Shown here one piece after another: positions 1 through 7,981 of a stretch of 43,750 bases of DNA (its first letter is position 1; each line of letters starts with the position of its first letter). The notes beneath the pieces were generated by a model. It saw only the letters and a list, made by a program, of their open reading frames with translations, was not told the origin of the DNA and searched no databases. Origin of the DNA: Clostridia bacterium (GTDB taxonomy: Bacteria; Bacillota; Clostridia; Christensenellales; Aristaeellaceae); the NCBI GenBank assembly GCA_017436605.1, contig JAFSCW010000080.1, forward strand, positions 1-43,750, read 5' to 3'. The translations under genes and the position numbers were made by a program.

Positions 1-70
1 CGGCCGAGCCGACCGAGGCCCCGACGGCCGAGCCGACCGAGGCCCCGACCGCCGAGCCGACCGCTGAGCC
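1..70 (+). repeat. 24-bp tandem repeat coding an AEPTEAPT linker
   Basis: Bases 3-26 and 27-50 are near-identical 24-bp units coding AEPTEAPT. They are followed by a degenerate unit and an Ala-rich run. The array may begin before the window. It forms a low-complexity spacer between the membrane/signal region and the chaperone domain. Confidence 0.8.
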
Positions 71-2078
71 GGTCGCCGAGGCTGCCGCCGCTGCCGAGAC
101 CGCGCAGGAGGCTGCTGCCGCCGACGAGACCATGACCCTCGAGGAGACGGCCGAGGAGGTCGCCGCGCACGACGACGTCATTCTGGCCCATGCCTATAAC
201 GGCGAAGTGAACGTCATGCTCTCCGAGGTCAAGGAAGAGTTTGACCAGATGCTGCAGGAGTACATCGAGTACTACGCGCAGTACGGTTATCAGATGGACG
301 AATACGACGTCGATTTCCAGAATGACGTCGCCAACGAGACTGTCCAGACGAAGCTGACCATGCGCATCGCCGAGCGCCATGCGGCGGATACCGGTTTCGT
401 GATTACCGAGGAGATCGACGCGGAGCTCAAGGCGCAGGTCGACAGCACGCTGGAAGCGACCCGCACGTATCTGTCCGAGATGCTCGTGGCGTATTACGGC
501 TACGAGGGCGAGATGCTCGAGGCGGCTGTGGAGGAGCAGCTGCTCCTGGCCGGCTACAACTACGACACCCTGTATGAAAGCGCCAGGCTGGCGGCTGTGC
601 TCGAGCATATCTATGAGCTGGGCATCGAGGGCGTGACCGTGACCGACGAGGAGGTCAAGGCTGCGTTCGACGCGAAGGTTGCCGATCAGACCGCGCGCTT
701 TGCCGACGTGGATACCTTCATCAACACCTATCTCGCCGGCGCCGAAGAGATCCTCTATACGCCGGAGGGCGTGCGCAGGATGCACTGCATCTACATCGAG
801 CTCGACGAAAACGAGGCCACGCCGGCCGAGGCGTCCGCGGGCGAGGCTGTCGATCCGGCTGAGATGACCGGCCTGGCGAAGGCGAACGCCGTTGCGGCCA
901 AGGCGAAGGCCGGCGAGGACTTCACCGCCCTGATGGAAGCCTACAACGAGGATGCTTCCACCCCGGAGCAGATGGCCGCGGGCTATCCTGTCGCTGAGGG
1001 CAGCGTGCTCTACGGCGAGGAATTCCAGACCGGCGCGATGAGCGCCGCGAACATCGGCGACGTCACCGATGTGATCGTGACCAACTACGGCTACTTCATT
1101 CTCAAGTACGTCGAGGATTTCGCTGCGGGCGCCGTCGATTTCGAGGCCCGCAAGGAGGCGGAGACCGAGGCCGCGCTGACCAACAAGCAGAACGACGCCT
1201 ACACCGCCTATGTCAACAACATGATCGAGCAGTCCGGCATGGTCGTCAATGATCTGAGCCCGCTGTTCAACGTCTACGAGGCGCAGCCGGACGAGCCGCT
1301 GATGGCCTATGCGGCGACCAGCGCTGAAACGATCCTGACCGACATGCCGGCGGGCGATGCGATCGCGACGCTGGCGGCCGGCACATCTCTCGAGGTGCTG
1401 GGCTATATCGGCGTGGACGGCGAGGAATACGCCTTTGCCGCCGTGCCGGGAACGGCCTGCAAGGGCTATGTCAAGGTCGGCGAAACGGTGAACATGGAGC
1501 CGGACGCCGCGATGAGCGCGGACAATACCGCGCTGGTGACCGCTGCGCCCGCCGTGGATAAGCTGCCGACCTTCACCATCGTCATGAACGGCGGCGCGCT
1601 GATCTATGGCGAGCTGTATCCGGACGTGACCCCGGAAAGCGTGGGCAACTTCATCGCTCTGGCGAACGCCGGCTTCTATGACGGCCTGATCTTCCATCGC
1701 GTGATCCCGGGCTTCATGATCCAGGGCGGCGACCCGAACGGCGACGGCACCGGCGGCCCGGGCTATGCCATCAAGGGAGAGTTCAGCAACAACGGCGTGG
1801 AGAATGCGCTCAGCCATACCCGCGGCGTGCTCTCCATGGCGCGCTCCAGCGCGATGGACTCCGCCGGCAGCCAGTTCTTCATCATGCATGCCGATAACGA
1901 CTATCTCGACGGCGATTACGCGGGCTTCGGCCTCGTGCTCGGCGGCATCGAGAATGTCGACCTGATCGCCTCCGTCCCGACCGACAGCAGCGACAAGCCG
2001 AGGACGGCGCAGATCATGCGCACCGTGTATGTGGAGACCTACGGTCAGGAATATGCCTTCACCAAGCTGGAGGATTGA
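1..2078 (+). CDS. Exported peptidyl-prolyl isomerase, parvulin-cyclophilin fusion (5' partial)
   Basis: The reading frame is open from the left edge (frame starts at base 3), so the N-terminus, presumably with a signal peptide or lipobox, lies outside the window. Visible order: an Ala/Glu/Pro/Thr-rich linker (to about base 130); an acidic helical SurA/PrsA-like chaperone region (about 170-760); a parvulin-type rotamase region (about 770-1130, with the NYGYFILKYVED end typical of the fold); a linker; and a cyclophilin domain (about 1570-2040) with the motifs FHRVIPGFMIQGGDP, SMARS and GSQFFI. Both domains are known proline cis-trans isomerases. PrsA-like proteins assist folding of secreted proteins outside the membrane, so an extracytoplasmic folding factor is the likely role. 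The gene ends in TGA and is followed by a clear terminator. Carrying both isomerase classes on one chain is unusual. Confidence 0.85.
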   Translation, partial: AEPTEAPTAEPTEAPTAEPTAEPVAEAAAAAETAQEAAAADETMTLEETAEEVAAHDDVILAHAYNGEVNVMLSEVKEEFDQMLQEYIEYYAQYGYQMDEYDVDFQNDVANETVQTKLTMRIAERHAADTGFVITEEIDAELKAQVDSTLEATRTYLSEMLVAYYGYEGEMLEAAVEEQLLLAGYNYDTLYESARLAAVLEHIYELGIEGVTVTDEEVKAAFDAKVADQTARFADVDTFINTYLAGAEEILYTPEGVRRMHCIYIELDENEATPAEASAGEAVDPAEMTGLAKANAVAAKAKAGEDFTALMEAYNEDASTPEQMAAGYPVAEGSVLYGEEFQTGAMSAANIGDVTDVIVTNYGYFILKYVEDFAAGAVDFEARKEAETEAALTNKQNDAYTAYVNNMIEQSGMVVNDLSPLFNVYEAQPDEPLMAYAATSAETILTDMPAGDAIATLAAGTSLEVLGYIGVDGEEYAFAAVPGTACKGYVKVGETVNMEPDAAMSADNTALVTAAPAVDKLPTFTIVMNGGALIYGELYPDVTPESVGNFIALANAGFYDGLIFHRVIPGFMIQGGDPNGDGTGGPGYAIKGEFSNNGVENALSHTRGVLSMARSSAMDSAGSQFFIMHADNDYLDGDYAGFGLVLGGIENVDLIASVPTDSSDKPRTAQIMRTVYVETYGQEYAFTKLED

Positions 2079-2100
2079 TTTCGATTATCCCCGTCAGCAG

Positions 2101-2130
2101 AAAGAGCGGCCTTTGCGCCGCTCTTTTTCT
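2101..2130 (+). terminator. Intrinsic terminator of the isomerase gene
   Basis: A ten-bp stem (2101-2110 with 2117-2126, AAAGAGCGGC/GCCGCTCTTT) with a 6-nt loop runs into a T-rich tract. Confidence 0.9.
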
Positions 2131-2143
2131 TGCAGGGGTTTTG

Positions 2144-2152
2144 TGCTATAAT
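2144..2152 (+). promoter_or_regulatory. Extended -10 promoter (TGCTATAAT)
   Basis: TATAAT at 2147-2152 is preceded by TG in extended -10 spacing. No good -35 box is seen, because the previous terminator occupies that position. It lies 30 bp upstream of the next start codon. Confidence 0.55.
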
Positions 2153-2181
2153 GGGGCGGAAGCATGAAGGGAGGAAGACGC

Positions 2182-3153
2182 ATGAACGATATGCCGATGA
2201 TTGCGCTGTGTGCGGGTCTTCTGGCGCTTGCGTATGTGCTGCATGGCGGACATCTGGCGCATCAATGGGGCGTCGATCCCTCGCGCAGAACGCCGGCGCT
2301 GAGGCGCGGCGGCGCGGCCTTGCCGGGGCTTGTCTATGCGGCGCTGTGCGCGGGGCATCTTTTTTATCTGGCCGCATGTACATATGAAAAGCCGGTTTCT
2401 GCGCATGCGGCGCTGGCCGCGGTATGCGCTGTGATTCTGTGCGGTATGCTGGGCTTTGCTTCGCTGTTTGTGTCCGTGCGCCACGAGGGCGGGGACATGG
2501 CGCAGATTGCCGAAGAAGAGCTTTTCCCCGGCGCCGGGAAGCTCCTGTATGGATTGTGCGCGCTGGCGTTTGCGCCGGCGGCTGCGGTGCTGGCGTGCCT
2601 GTGCATGCACGGGGAATGGGCGCTGAACGCGCCGGATGCGGCGTATATCGGCTTTTATGCGGCGCTGCTGGCCGCGCTTGCGGCGTGGTATCCGGCCGCG
2701 CGGATGGCGCCGCGCGTGCGCAGCGAGACGTCCCTGCAGCGGCTCTCCTATGGCGGCGCGGTTTTCGGCGCATTTGGTGCGGCTGCGCTGCTTGCTCCCC
2801 TTGCTGACGAGCTGTACGGTCTGGGCCTGCATGAAGGCCTGCAGCGGATGATGATGCTTGCCGCTTTTGCGCTGGCGTTTGTGCTTCCGGCATGTGTGTT
2901 CATCCGCCTGGCCGGCAGCGCGCTGCGCGGCCTGACGCGGCGGCTGCTGCCCATGAAAAGGGGAAGAAAAAAAGCGCCTGCGTGGGCGTATGATCTGCTG
3001 TGCGCGGCGCTTTGCGCGCTGCTTGTATACGCGGGCGGCAGGTGGCTGCTGTGGATGGCGGCGGCTGTCGCTTTTGCGCTGGCGCTTGTGAGCGCGGCGT
3101 GCTGCGTGGTCTGGCTGCGGCGCATCGGACGCGGTCCGTTTCAGCGGATCTGA
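2182..3153 (+). CDS. Polytopic membrane protein of unknown function
   Basis: A 323-aa protein made mostly of hydrophobic Ala/Leu-rich helices. I count about eight likely membrane segments, with short basic loops such as RRLLPMKRGRKK near residue 265. The upstream in-frame ATG at 2164 has no ribosome binding site. The ATG at 2182 sits about 7 nt after GGGAGG, so it is taken as the start. I do not recognise a family: no transporter signature, nucleotide-binding motif or catalytic motif is visible. It has its own extended -10 promoter and lies between two terminators, so it is probably a single-gene unit. An integral inner-membrane location is secure; any function would be a guess. Confidence 0.75.
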   Translation: MNDMPMIALCAGLLALAYVLHGGHLAHQWGVDPSRRTPALRRGGAALPGLVYAALCAGHLFYLAACTYEKPVSAHAALAAVCAVILCGMLGFASLFVSVRHEGGDMAQIAEEELFPGAGKLLYGLCALAFAPAAAVLACLCMHGEWALNAPDAAYIGFYAALLAALAAWYPAARMAPRVRSETSLQRLSYGGAVFGAFGAAALLAPLADELYGLGLHEGLQRMMMLAAFALAFVLPACVFIRLAGSALRGLTRRLLPMKRGRKKAPAWAYDLLCAALCALLVYAGGRWLLWMAAAVAFALALVSAACCVVWLRRIGRGPFQRI

Positions 3154-3154
3154 G

Positions 3155-3329
3155 AAAAAAGCGATCTCCCGAATACGCCTCAAATTAAGAAAAGAATTTT
3201 GTACCGAAGGTTTCCAAAGGGCGAACGGAAAGCCCTTTGGCGGGGTCTGGGGCGGAGCCCCATTCTTGAGAAAGCCTGAGGTGTACAGATCAATGGATGC
3301 TCATAAAAGCAAAAAAGCGATCTCCCGAA
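3155..3329. repeat. 19-bp direct repeat flanking a palindromic element
   Basis: The same 19 bp (AAAAAAGCGATCTCCCGAA) occurs at 3155-3173 and 3311-3329. The right copy is the intact 5' arm plus loop of the terminator at 3311-3341; the left copy is an orphan arm. The material between them is the palindromic element described separately, plus 25 bp. Confidence 0.85.
3174..3285. repeat. MITE/REP-like palindromic intergenic element
   Basis: About 112 bp. The ends are near-perfect inverted repeats (TACGCCTCA at 3174-3182, TGAGGTGTA at 3277-3285), with further imperfect pairing inward. Inside are two clean hairpins: 3214-3222 with 3232-3240 (CCAAAGGGC/GCCCTTTGG), and 3248-3253 with 3257-3262 (TGGGGC/GCCCCA). 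No coding potential is seen. The structure suggests a non-autonomous mobile or dispersed repeat; copy number cannot be judged from one window. Confidence 0.6.
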
Positions 3330-3341
3330 GGAGATCGCTTT
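3311..3341 (-). terminator. Intrinsic terminator of the C_GCAxxG_C_C gene
   Basis: A perfect 12-bp stem (3314-3325 with 3330-3341) with a 4-nt loop; on the minus strand it ends in a run of six T. Confidence 0.9.
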
Positions 3342-3355
3342 AATTTGTATGAGGA

Positions 3356-3982
3356 TTACACGCCGAACTTCGCGTTGAGGACCTCGGCGGTCTTGCGGGC
3401 GACGTCCGCGGTCAGGCAGGCGCAGCGGTTGATGCGGTCCGGATGGCTCATGTCGTAGTTGATTTCCGGGGCGGCGGTGAAGAACTGCAGCAGGGAATCG
3501 GCACAGTTCGGGGAGCCCGGAACGACCTGAGCGATCGCCGGCGCAGAGCCGCGGTCATAGGTCGGCAGGGTGCTGGTCTTGTACCAGTCCATGACTTCCT
3601 TCAGGCAGGCCTTGGAGTCGGCGGATTCGCAGACCAGGCCGATCACAGCAGCAGCGCCGCCCAAGCAGCCGCACAGGGAGTTCTGGCCATAGCCGGCAGC
3701 GCCGTTCTGGAACATCTTGACCGGGAAATCGGTATACGGAGCGCCAACGGCCTCGGCGAGGCAATCGACCACACCGGCGACAACGCCGACGCAGCAGCCG
3801 CCCAGCTCGGAGAAGCGGGCATACGCGCGGTCAGCGACCTTCTCCGGATCGAGCTTGGCATAGGTGTACGGATGGGCGGCGGCCTGCTCGGCCATGGCGC
3901 TCATCGGGATGACGGAAGCAACGGAAGCGGCGACGGCAACCTTGCCAACATTCTTCAGGAAATCACGACGGGACTGCAGCAT
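3356..3982 (-). CDS. Tat-exported C_GCAxxG_C_C family protein
   Basis: 208 aa. It begins MLQSRRDFLKNVGK followed by a hydrophobic Ala/Val stretch ending near AMA, a classical twin-arginine signal, so the protein is probably exported folded with a cofactor. The mature part has many cysteines in the C_GCAxxG_C_C arrangement (GGCCVGVVAGVVDC, then SLCGCLGG, CESADSKAC, SPNCAD, RCACLTAD). Members of this family are putative redox or metal-binding proteins with no settled biochemical role. An ATG at 3991 abuts the AAGGAGG motif (3992-3998) and cannot use it. The ATG at 3982 has 9-nt spacing and is chosen. The gene is monocistronic, with a consensus promoter and terminator. A redox function is inferred from the cysteines and Tat signal only. 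Confidence 0.8.
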   Translation of the reverse strand: MLQSRRDFLKNVGKVAVAASVASVIPMSAMAEQAAAHPYTYAKLDPEKVADRAYARFSELGGCCVGVVAGVVDCLAEAVGAPYTDFPVKMFQNGAAGYGQNSLCGCLGGAAAVIGLVCESADSKACLKEVMDWYKTSTLPTYDRGSAPAIAQVVPGSPNCADSLLQFFTAAPEINYDMSHPDRINRCACLTADVARKTAEVLNAKFGV

Positions 3983-4019
3983 AGTGGACATCCTCCTTAA
4001 AATGCATTTCGATGATCAT

Positions 4020-4048
4020 ATTATACCGCTTTGACAATTGAATGTCAA
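4020..4048 (-). promoter_or_regulatory. Consensus sigma-A promoter
   Basis: On the minus strand TTGACA (4043-4048), a 17-bp spacer (4026-4042) and TATAAT (4020-4025): a full consensus match, 38 bp upstream of the start codon. TTGACA recurs inverted at 4031-4036, giving an 18-bp dyad over the -35 and spacer that could bind a regulator. Confidence 0.85.
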
Positions 4049-4159
4049 TAATTCCCTGAAAATTATAGGGAATTCCTAGCCGGGCGGAGGAGAATGAAAG
4101 AAGGAATATCAGGATATACGGAAGATGATGAAAATTGCTTTTTCCGCCAAAGGGCGCTA

Positions 4160-4168
4160 TGCTATAAT
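4160..4168 (+). promoter_or_regulatory. Extended -10 promoter of addA
   Basis: TATAAT at 4163-4168 is preceded by TG in extended -10 position. No convincing -35 is seen. It lies 32 bp before the addA ATG, which has GAAGGAGGG in front of it. Confidence 0.6.
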
Positions 4169-4200
4169 ACAGAAAGAGAAGGACGAAGGAGGGACGCGCC

Positions 4201-7200
4201 ATGCCAAACTGGACGCAGCAGCAGCTGGACGCCATCACAGACAGGGGGCACAGCCTGATCGTCTGCGCGGCGGCGGGCTCGGGCAAGACGGCGGTGCTGG
4301 TGGAACGGATTGTGCGCCTTGTCTGCGAGGGCTGCCCGATCGACCGCATGCTCGTGGTGACGTTCACCAACGCCGCAGCGGGCGAGATGCGCCAGAGAAT
4401 CGGCGACGCGCTGGGCAGGGCGGCCAAAGAGCGCCCCGAGCTGGGCGCGCAGGTCATGGCCCTTTCCCGGGCGAGCATCTCGACGCTGCATCGGTTTTGC
4501 AGCGGCCTGCTGCGCGAGCATTTCGAGGCGCTGGGCGTGGACCCGTCCTTCCGCATCGGCGATGAGCAAGAATGCGGCGTGCTGGCTCAGCAGGCGATGG
4601 AGGATGCGCTCTATGCCTGCTACGACGTATCGAGCGCGGACTTCCTCGCGCTGGACAATTGCTATACGCAGGAGGACATGGCGGAGCTTGCGCGGGGCGT
4701 GTACAGCTTCATGATGACCAGGCCCGATCCGTGGGCGTGGCTTGCGCGCGCGCAGGAAAGCTGCGCGATCGACGCGCAGGCGCTCGGCGCGGGCGCGGCT
4801 GTGAAGCTTCTGGTCGGGGACGCGAAGGAAAGGCTGATGCAGCTGCGCGCGGACGCAGCCCATACGCTTGCGCTTTGCCGGGGCGCGGACGGCCCTGCGC
4901 ATTATGAGGCTGCCTGCGCGCAGGATATCGCGCTGCTTGATGATCTCCTGGACGCCGCAGTCAGGGGCTTTGAGGCGCTCTCCGGCGCGCTGACGGGCGC
5001 TTCCTATGCGTCGCTTGGCCGCAAGAAAAAGGGCGACGTCTTCAGCGAGGAGATCGCCGAGCAGGTCAAAAAGCGCAGGGATGCGCTCAAGAAGGCGATC
5101 ACGTCCATGAAGGAGGACTTCGGCGTATCGCTTGAGGAGGCCGCGGCGGATATCCGCCTGACGCATGCGCCGCTTAAGGGGCTCTGCGAGCTGGTCAGGA
5201 CCTACGACGCGCTGTATTCGGCGGCAAAGCGCCAGCGCGGCCTCATGGATTTCAACGATCTGGAGCATGGCGCGCTGAGGGCGCTCGAGGACGAGGACGT
5301 CCGCAGCGCGCTTTTTGAGCGCTATCGCTATGTGTTTATCGACGAATACCAGGATTCCAGCGCGATTCAGGAAGCGATCGTCTCGAGCTTCGCCCGGGAG
5401 GATGGGCTGTTTCTGGTCGGCGACGTCAAGCAGAGCATCTATCGATTCCGCCAGGCGGAGCCCTCGCTCTTTCTGGATAAGGCGGCGCGCTACGACAGGG
5501 CGGACGAGCCGTTTTCAAGGCGCATTGATCTGCAGAACAACTTCAGATCCCGCGCCAATGTCCTGCATGGCGTGAACGCCGTGTTCGGGCGGATCATGCG
5601 GGGCGATGTGACCGAAATCGAATATGACGAGCGCGAAATGCTCATTCCCGGGCTCGGGGAAAGGGACGACGATCCCGCGGTCGAACTGCATCTGATTTAC
5701 CGGCAGGAGGATGAGGCGCAGGACGAGGCGGAGGACGAGACGCGCGAGCTGGCCTCTGTCGAGCGCGAGGCGCTGATCGCCGCGCAGCGGATTCGCGAGC
5801 TGGTCGGCACGCCGTTTTATGACGCAAAGGCCGGCGGCGAGCGTCCGCTTGCCTACAGGGATATGGCCGTGCTCATGCGCGTCGCCCGCGCGCAGGCCCC
5901 GCTGTGCGCGGAAATCCTGCAGGCGGAGGGCATTCCTGTCTTCTGCGACGCAGGCGAGGGCTATTTTGATATTCCGGAAATCCGCGCGGTGATGGCGCTT
6001 TTGCAGACGATTGCAAACGGCGCGAAGGACGAGGCGCTGATCGCCAGCCTGCATGGCCCCGCGCTGGGGCTCGGCGAGGAGGAGATGGCGAGAATCCGCA
6101 TCCATACGCCGGATGTGCATGTGCCGTATCATGAGGCTGTGCGCCGCTACATCGAGGAGATGGACGACGAGCTGGCCGAGAAGCTGCGCGGCTTCGAGGA
6201 GCGAATCGCGCGATGGCGGCTGTGCGCGCGCCATCAGGGCGTAGACAGGCTGATCGAGCGGATTTACGCCGAGACGGGTTTCCTGGCCGAAGCCGGCGCG
6301 CTGACGGGCGGCGCCGCGCGGCAGGCGAACCTCAACCTGCTGATTTCCCGCGCGCGGACGTTCATGGGCGCGCAGGGCGGCTCGCTGTCCGCGTTCCTGC
6401 GCTATGCGCAGCGGCTGCGCGCCGGCGGCGATTCGATGAGCGCGAGCGCCATCGGCGAGGGCGAGGACGTCGTCAGGATCATGACGACGCACAAGAGCAA
6501 GGGCCTCGAGTTCCCGGTTGTTTTCGTGCTGGGCATGGGCAGGAAGATGAGCGGGCGCTCGCTTTCCGGGAGACTGCTTGTGCATGCGGACGTCGGCGTG
6601 GGCCTGCCCTGCGTGGATACGGCGCTGGGCAGCGAGCGCGATACGCTTCTTCGCCGTGCGATCCGCGTGCTCGCCTCGCGCGAGCAGCTTGCCGAGGAGA
6701 TTCGTATTCTTTACGTCGCCATGACGCGCGCGCGGGAGCGGCTGATCCTCATCGGCGATACGAAGGCGGAGGAGCCGCCTGAAAAATGGACGAAGGAAAA
6801 CACGGCTGCGGCCCTCCGCGCGATGCGCACGGGACTGGATATGGTCTGCCCCGTGCTTTGTCAGGCCGGCGGCGTGCTGACGATCCCCGAGGAAGAGGTC
6901 TTCGCCGGGCGTTCGCGCTGGCGCGTCTTCGCGCATGCGGGTGAATCCTGCGCCGAGAGGACGCGAAGAACGCAGGCGGATGCAGAACGCCTGATCGCCG
7001 CGCTGGAGCATGCGCTGGCAGATGATCAGCTCGTCAGGCTGATGGACTTTGTCCCGGGCGGAAGCGGGACGCTTGTGCGCAAGACGAGCGTCAGCGCCGT
7101 AATCCGCGATGAAAAGCGCGCCGCGCAGGAGGAAGAGGGCATGCCGCGCGGCGGACAGACCGAGCTGATGCGCCTGCCGAGGTTTATGGAGGAGAAGAAG

Positions 7201-7698
7201 CTGACCGGAGCCGGCATCGGTACGGCGCTGCACAGGATGATGCGCATGCTTGATCTGGACGCCATTCGCCGGACGCACGATCTGCGCGCGGAGATTGCGC
7301 GGCAGGCGGAGGACATGCTTGCGCGCGGCGTGGTCACGGAGGCGGAATATACCGCCGTGCCTGTGAAGATGATGACGGAACTGTTTGCCTCCCCGCTCGG
7401 GCGCAGGCTGCTGCGAAGCCCGCGCGTGGAGCGCGAATGGGCGTTCACCTACCTGCGGGAGGAAGGCGGCGGCGCGGCGCAGCTCGTGCAGGGCGTGATC
7501 GACTGCTGCTTTGAGGAGGACGGCCGCTGGGTGCTCGTGGATTATAAAACGGATTCGCCCTCGGATGTTTCCGGAGCGATCGAGAAGCACAGGCCTCAGC
7601 TGGAAATCTACGCTGCGGCGCTTGAAACCATCACGGGCATGCCCGTGGCGGAGCGGATTCTCTATCTTGTCCGTGCGGGCGCGGGCTATGCGGTCTGA
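4201..7698 (+). CDS. addA: ATP-dependent helicase/nuclease subunit A (AddA)
   Basis: 1165 aa, close to the roughly 1200-aa family norm. UvrD-type superfamily 1 helicase motifs are present: Walker A AAAGSGKT (K29), motif II DEYQD (residues 381-385), GDVKQSIYRFRQAEP (motif III), MTTHKSKGLEF (motif V) and YVAMTRARE (motif VI). The C-terminal PD-(D/E)XK nuclease has H1011 in GTALHRMM, D1101 in GVIDCCF, and D1114/K1116 in VDYKTD. With AddB it processes double-strand DNA ends to a Chi-regulated 3' overhang for RecA loading. The usual partner addB, normally just upstream, is absent: the upstream gene is convergent in type and unrelated, so addB must be elsewhere. The ATG is set by a strong ribosome binding site. 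All key residues seen are intact. Confidence 0.95.
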   Translation: MPNWTQQQLDAITDRGHSLIVCAAAGSGKTAVLVERIVRLVCEGCPIDRMLVVTFTNAAAGEMRQRIGDALGRAAKERPELGAQVMALSRASISTLHRFCSGLLREHFEALGVDPSFRIGDEQECGVLAQQAMEDALYACYDVSSADFLALDNCYTQEDMAELARGVYSFMMTRPDPWAWLARAQESCAIDAQALGAGAAVKLLVGDAKERLMQLRADAAHTLALCRGADGPAHYEAACAQDIALLDDLLDAAVRGFEALSGALTGASYASLGRKKKGDVFSEEIAEQVKKRRDALKKAITSMKEDFGVSLEEAAADIRLTHAPLKGLCELVRTYDALYSAAKRQRGLMDFNDLEHGALRALEDEDVRSALFERYRYVFIDEYQDSSAIQEAIVSSFAREDGLFLVGDVKQSIYRFRQAEPSLFLDKAARYDRADEPFSRRIDLQNNFRSRANVLHGVNAVFGRIMRGDVTEIEYDEREMLIPGLGERDDDPAVELHLIYRQEDEAQDEAEDETRELASVEREALIAAQRIRELVGTPFYDAKAGGERPLAYRDMAVLMRVARAQAPLCAEILQAEGIPVFCDAGEGYFDIPEIRAVMALLQTIANGAKDEALIASLHGPALGLGEEEMARIRIHTPDVHVPYHEAVRRYIEEMDDELAEKLRGFEERIARWRLCARHQGVDRLIERIYAETGFLAEAGALTGGAARQANLNLLISRARTFMGAQGGSLSAFLRYAQRLRAGGDSMSASAIGEGEDVVRIMTTHKSKGLEFPVVFVLGMGRKMSGRSLSGRLLVHADVGVGLPCVDTALGSERDTLLRRAIRVLASREQLAEEIRILYVAMTRARERLILIGDTKAEEPPEKWTKENTAAALRAMRTGLDMVCPVLCQAGGVLTIPEEEVFAGRSRWRVFAHAGESCAERTRRTQADAERLIAALEHALADDQLVRLMDFVPGGSGTLVRKTSVSAVIRDEKRAAQEEEGMPRGGQTELMRLPRFMEEKKLTGAGIGTALHRMMRMLDLDAIRRTHDLRAEIARQAEDMLARGVVTEAEYTAVPVKMMTELFASPLGRRLLRSPRVEREWAFTYLREEGGGAAQLVQGVIDCCFEEDGRWVLVDYKTDSPSDVSGAIEKHRPQLEIYAAALETITGMPVAERILYLVRAGAGYAV

Positions 7699-7719
7699 CG
7701 TTTTTTTCGCGCCTGCGGG

Positions 7720-7748
7720 TTGACAAAGGGGAAAAAGAGGCGTATTGT
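7720..7748 (+). promoter_or_regulatory. Promoter of the mgtE leader
   Basis: TTGACA (7720-7725), 17-bp spacer, TATTGT (7743-7748). Transcription would begin near 7755, about 227 nt before the mgtE start codon. Confidence 0.75.
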
Positions 7749-7782
7749 AAACATGACGCGAAAAGCGAAAGGAGTGAAAGAC

Positions 7783-7869
7783 GTGGACGATTATCCCGGT
7801 AACGTGGCGGGCAACCCCCGAGAACGGATGGCGCAGGATGCGCTGTCGGCTGCGTCTTTGAGCAACTGA
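7783..7869 (+). CDS. 28-codon leader ORF upstream of mgtE
   Basis: A GTG start follows AAAGGAGTG with about 6-nt spacing; the ORF ends in TGA at 7867-7869. The predicted peptide starts (M)DDYPGNVAGNPRERM and ends SAASLSN. An in-frame ATG at 7753 would lie at or before the predicted transcription start, so the GTG is preferred. It sits between the leader promoter and an intrinsic terminator, the position of a regulatory leader peptide. The acid-acid-Tyr-Pro beginning resembles in kind (not in sequence) the acidic/proline starts that destabilise ribosomes at low magnesium in enterobacterial mgtL. No homologue is recognised. It could instead be a small protein of its own, or simply chance. Confidence 0.5.
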   Translation: MDDYPGNVAGNPRERMAQDALSAASLSN

Positions 7870-7911
7870 TTCCTTCATTTGCGCGCGCAGCCCGATGCTG
7901 CGCGCTTTTTT
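7831..7911 (+). promoter_or_regulatory. Candidate attenuator in the mgtE leader
   Basis: Segments that can pair alternatively: 7831-7836 with 7850-7855; 7846-7854 with 7886-7895 (nine pairs, one bulged C at 7891), which would block the terminator; and 7883-7891 with 7897-7905, the terminator itself. The first two lie within the leader ORF, so ribosome position could choose between them. The pairing is read directly from sequence; the mechanism is inferred. Confidence 0.45.
7883..7911 (+). terminator. Intrinsic terminator ahead of mgtE
   Basis: A perfect 9-bp GC stem (GCGCGCAGC/GCTGCGCGC) with a 5-nt loop and six T at 7906-7911. It lies between the leader ORF and mgtE, with no obvious second promoter after it. 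Confidence 0.9.
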
Positions 7912-7981
7912 GCGCCGTTTTGAGGGGAAAGCCTGCATTTTCAGGATGATCAAACGCCGAAAATGATAGGAGGGATTCCCG

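Noticed and set aside
7755..7981. M-box (ykoK) magnesium riboswitch upstream of mgtE
   Set aside because: The conserved M-box segments are not visible, and most of the leader before the terminator is occupied by an ORF with a good ribosome binding site. A covariance-model search would settle it.
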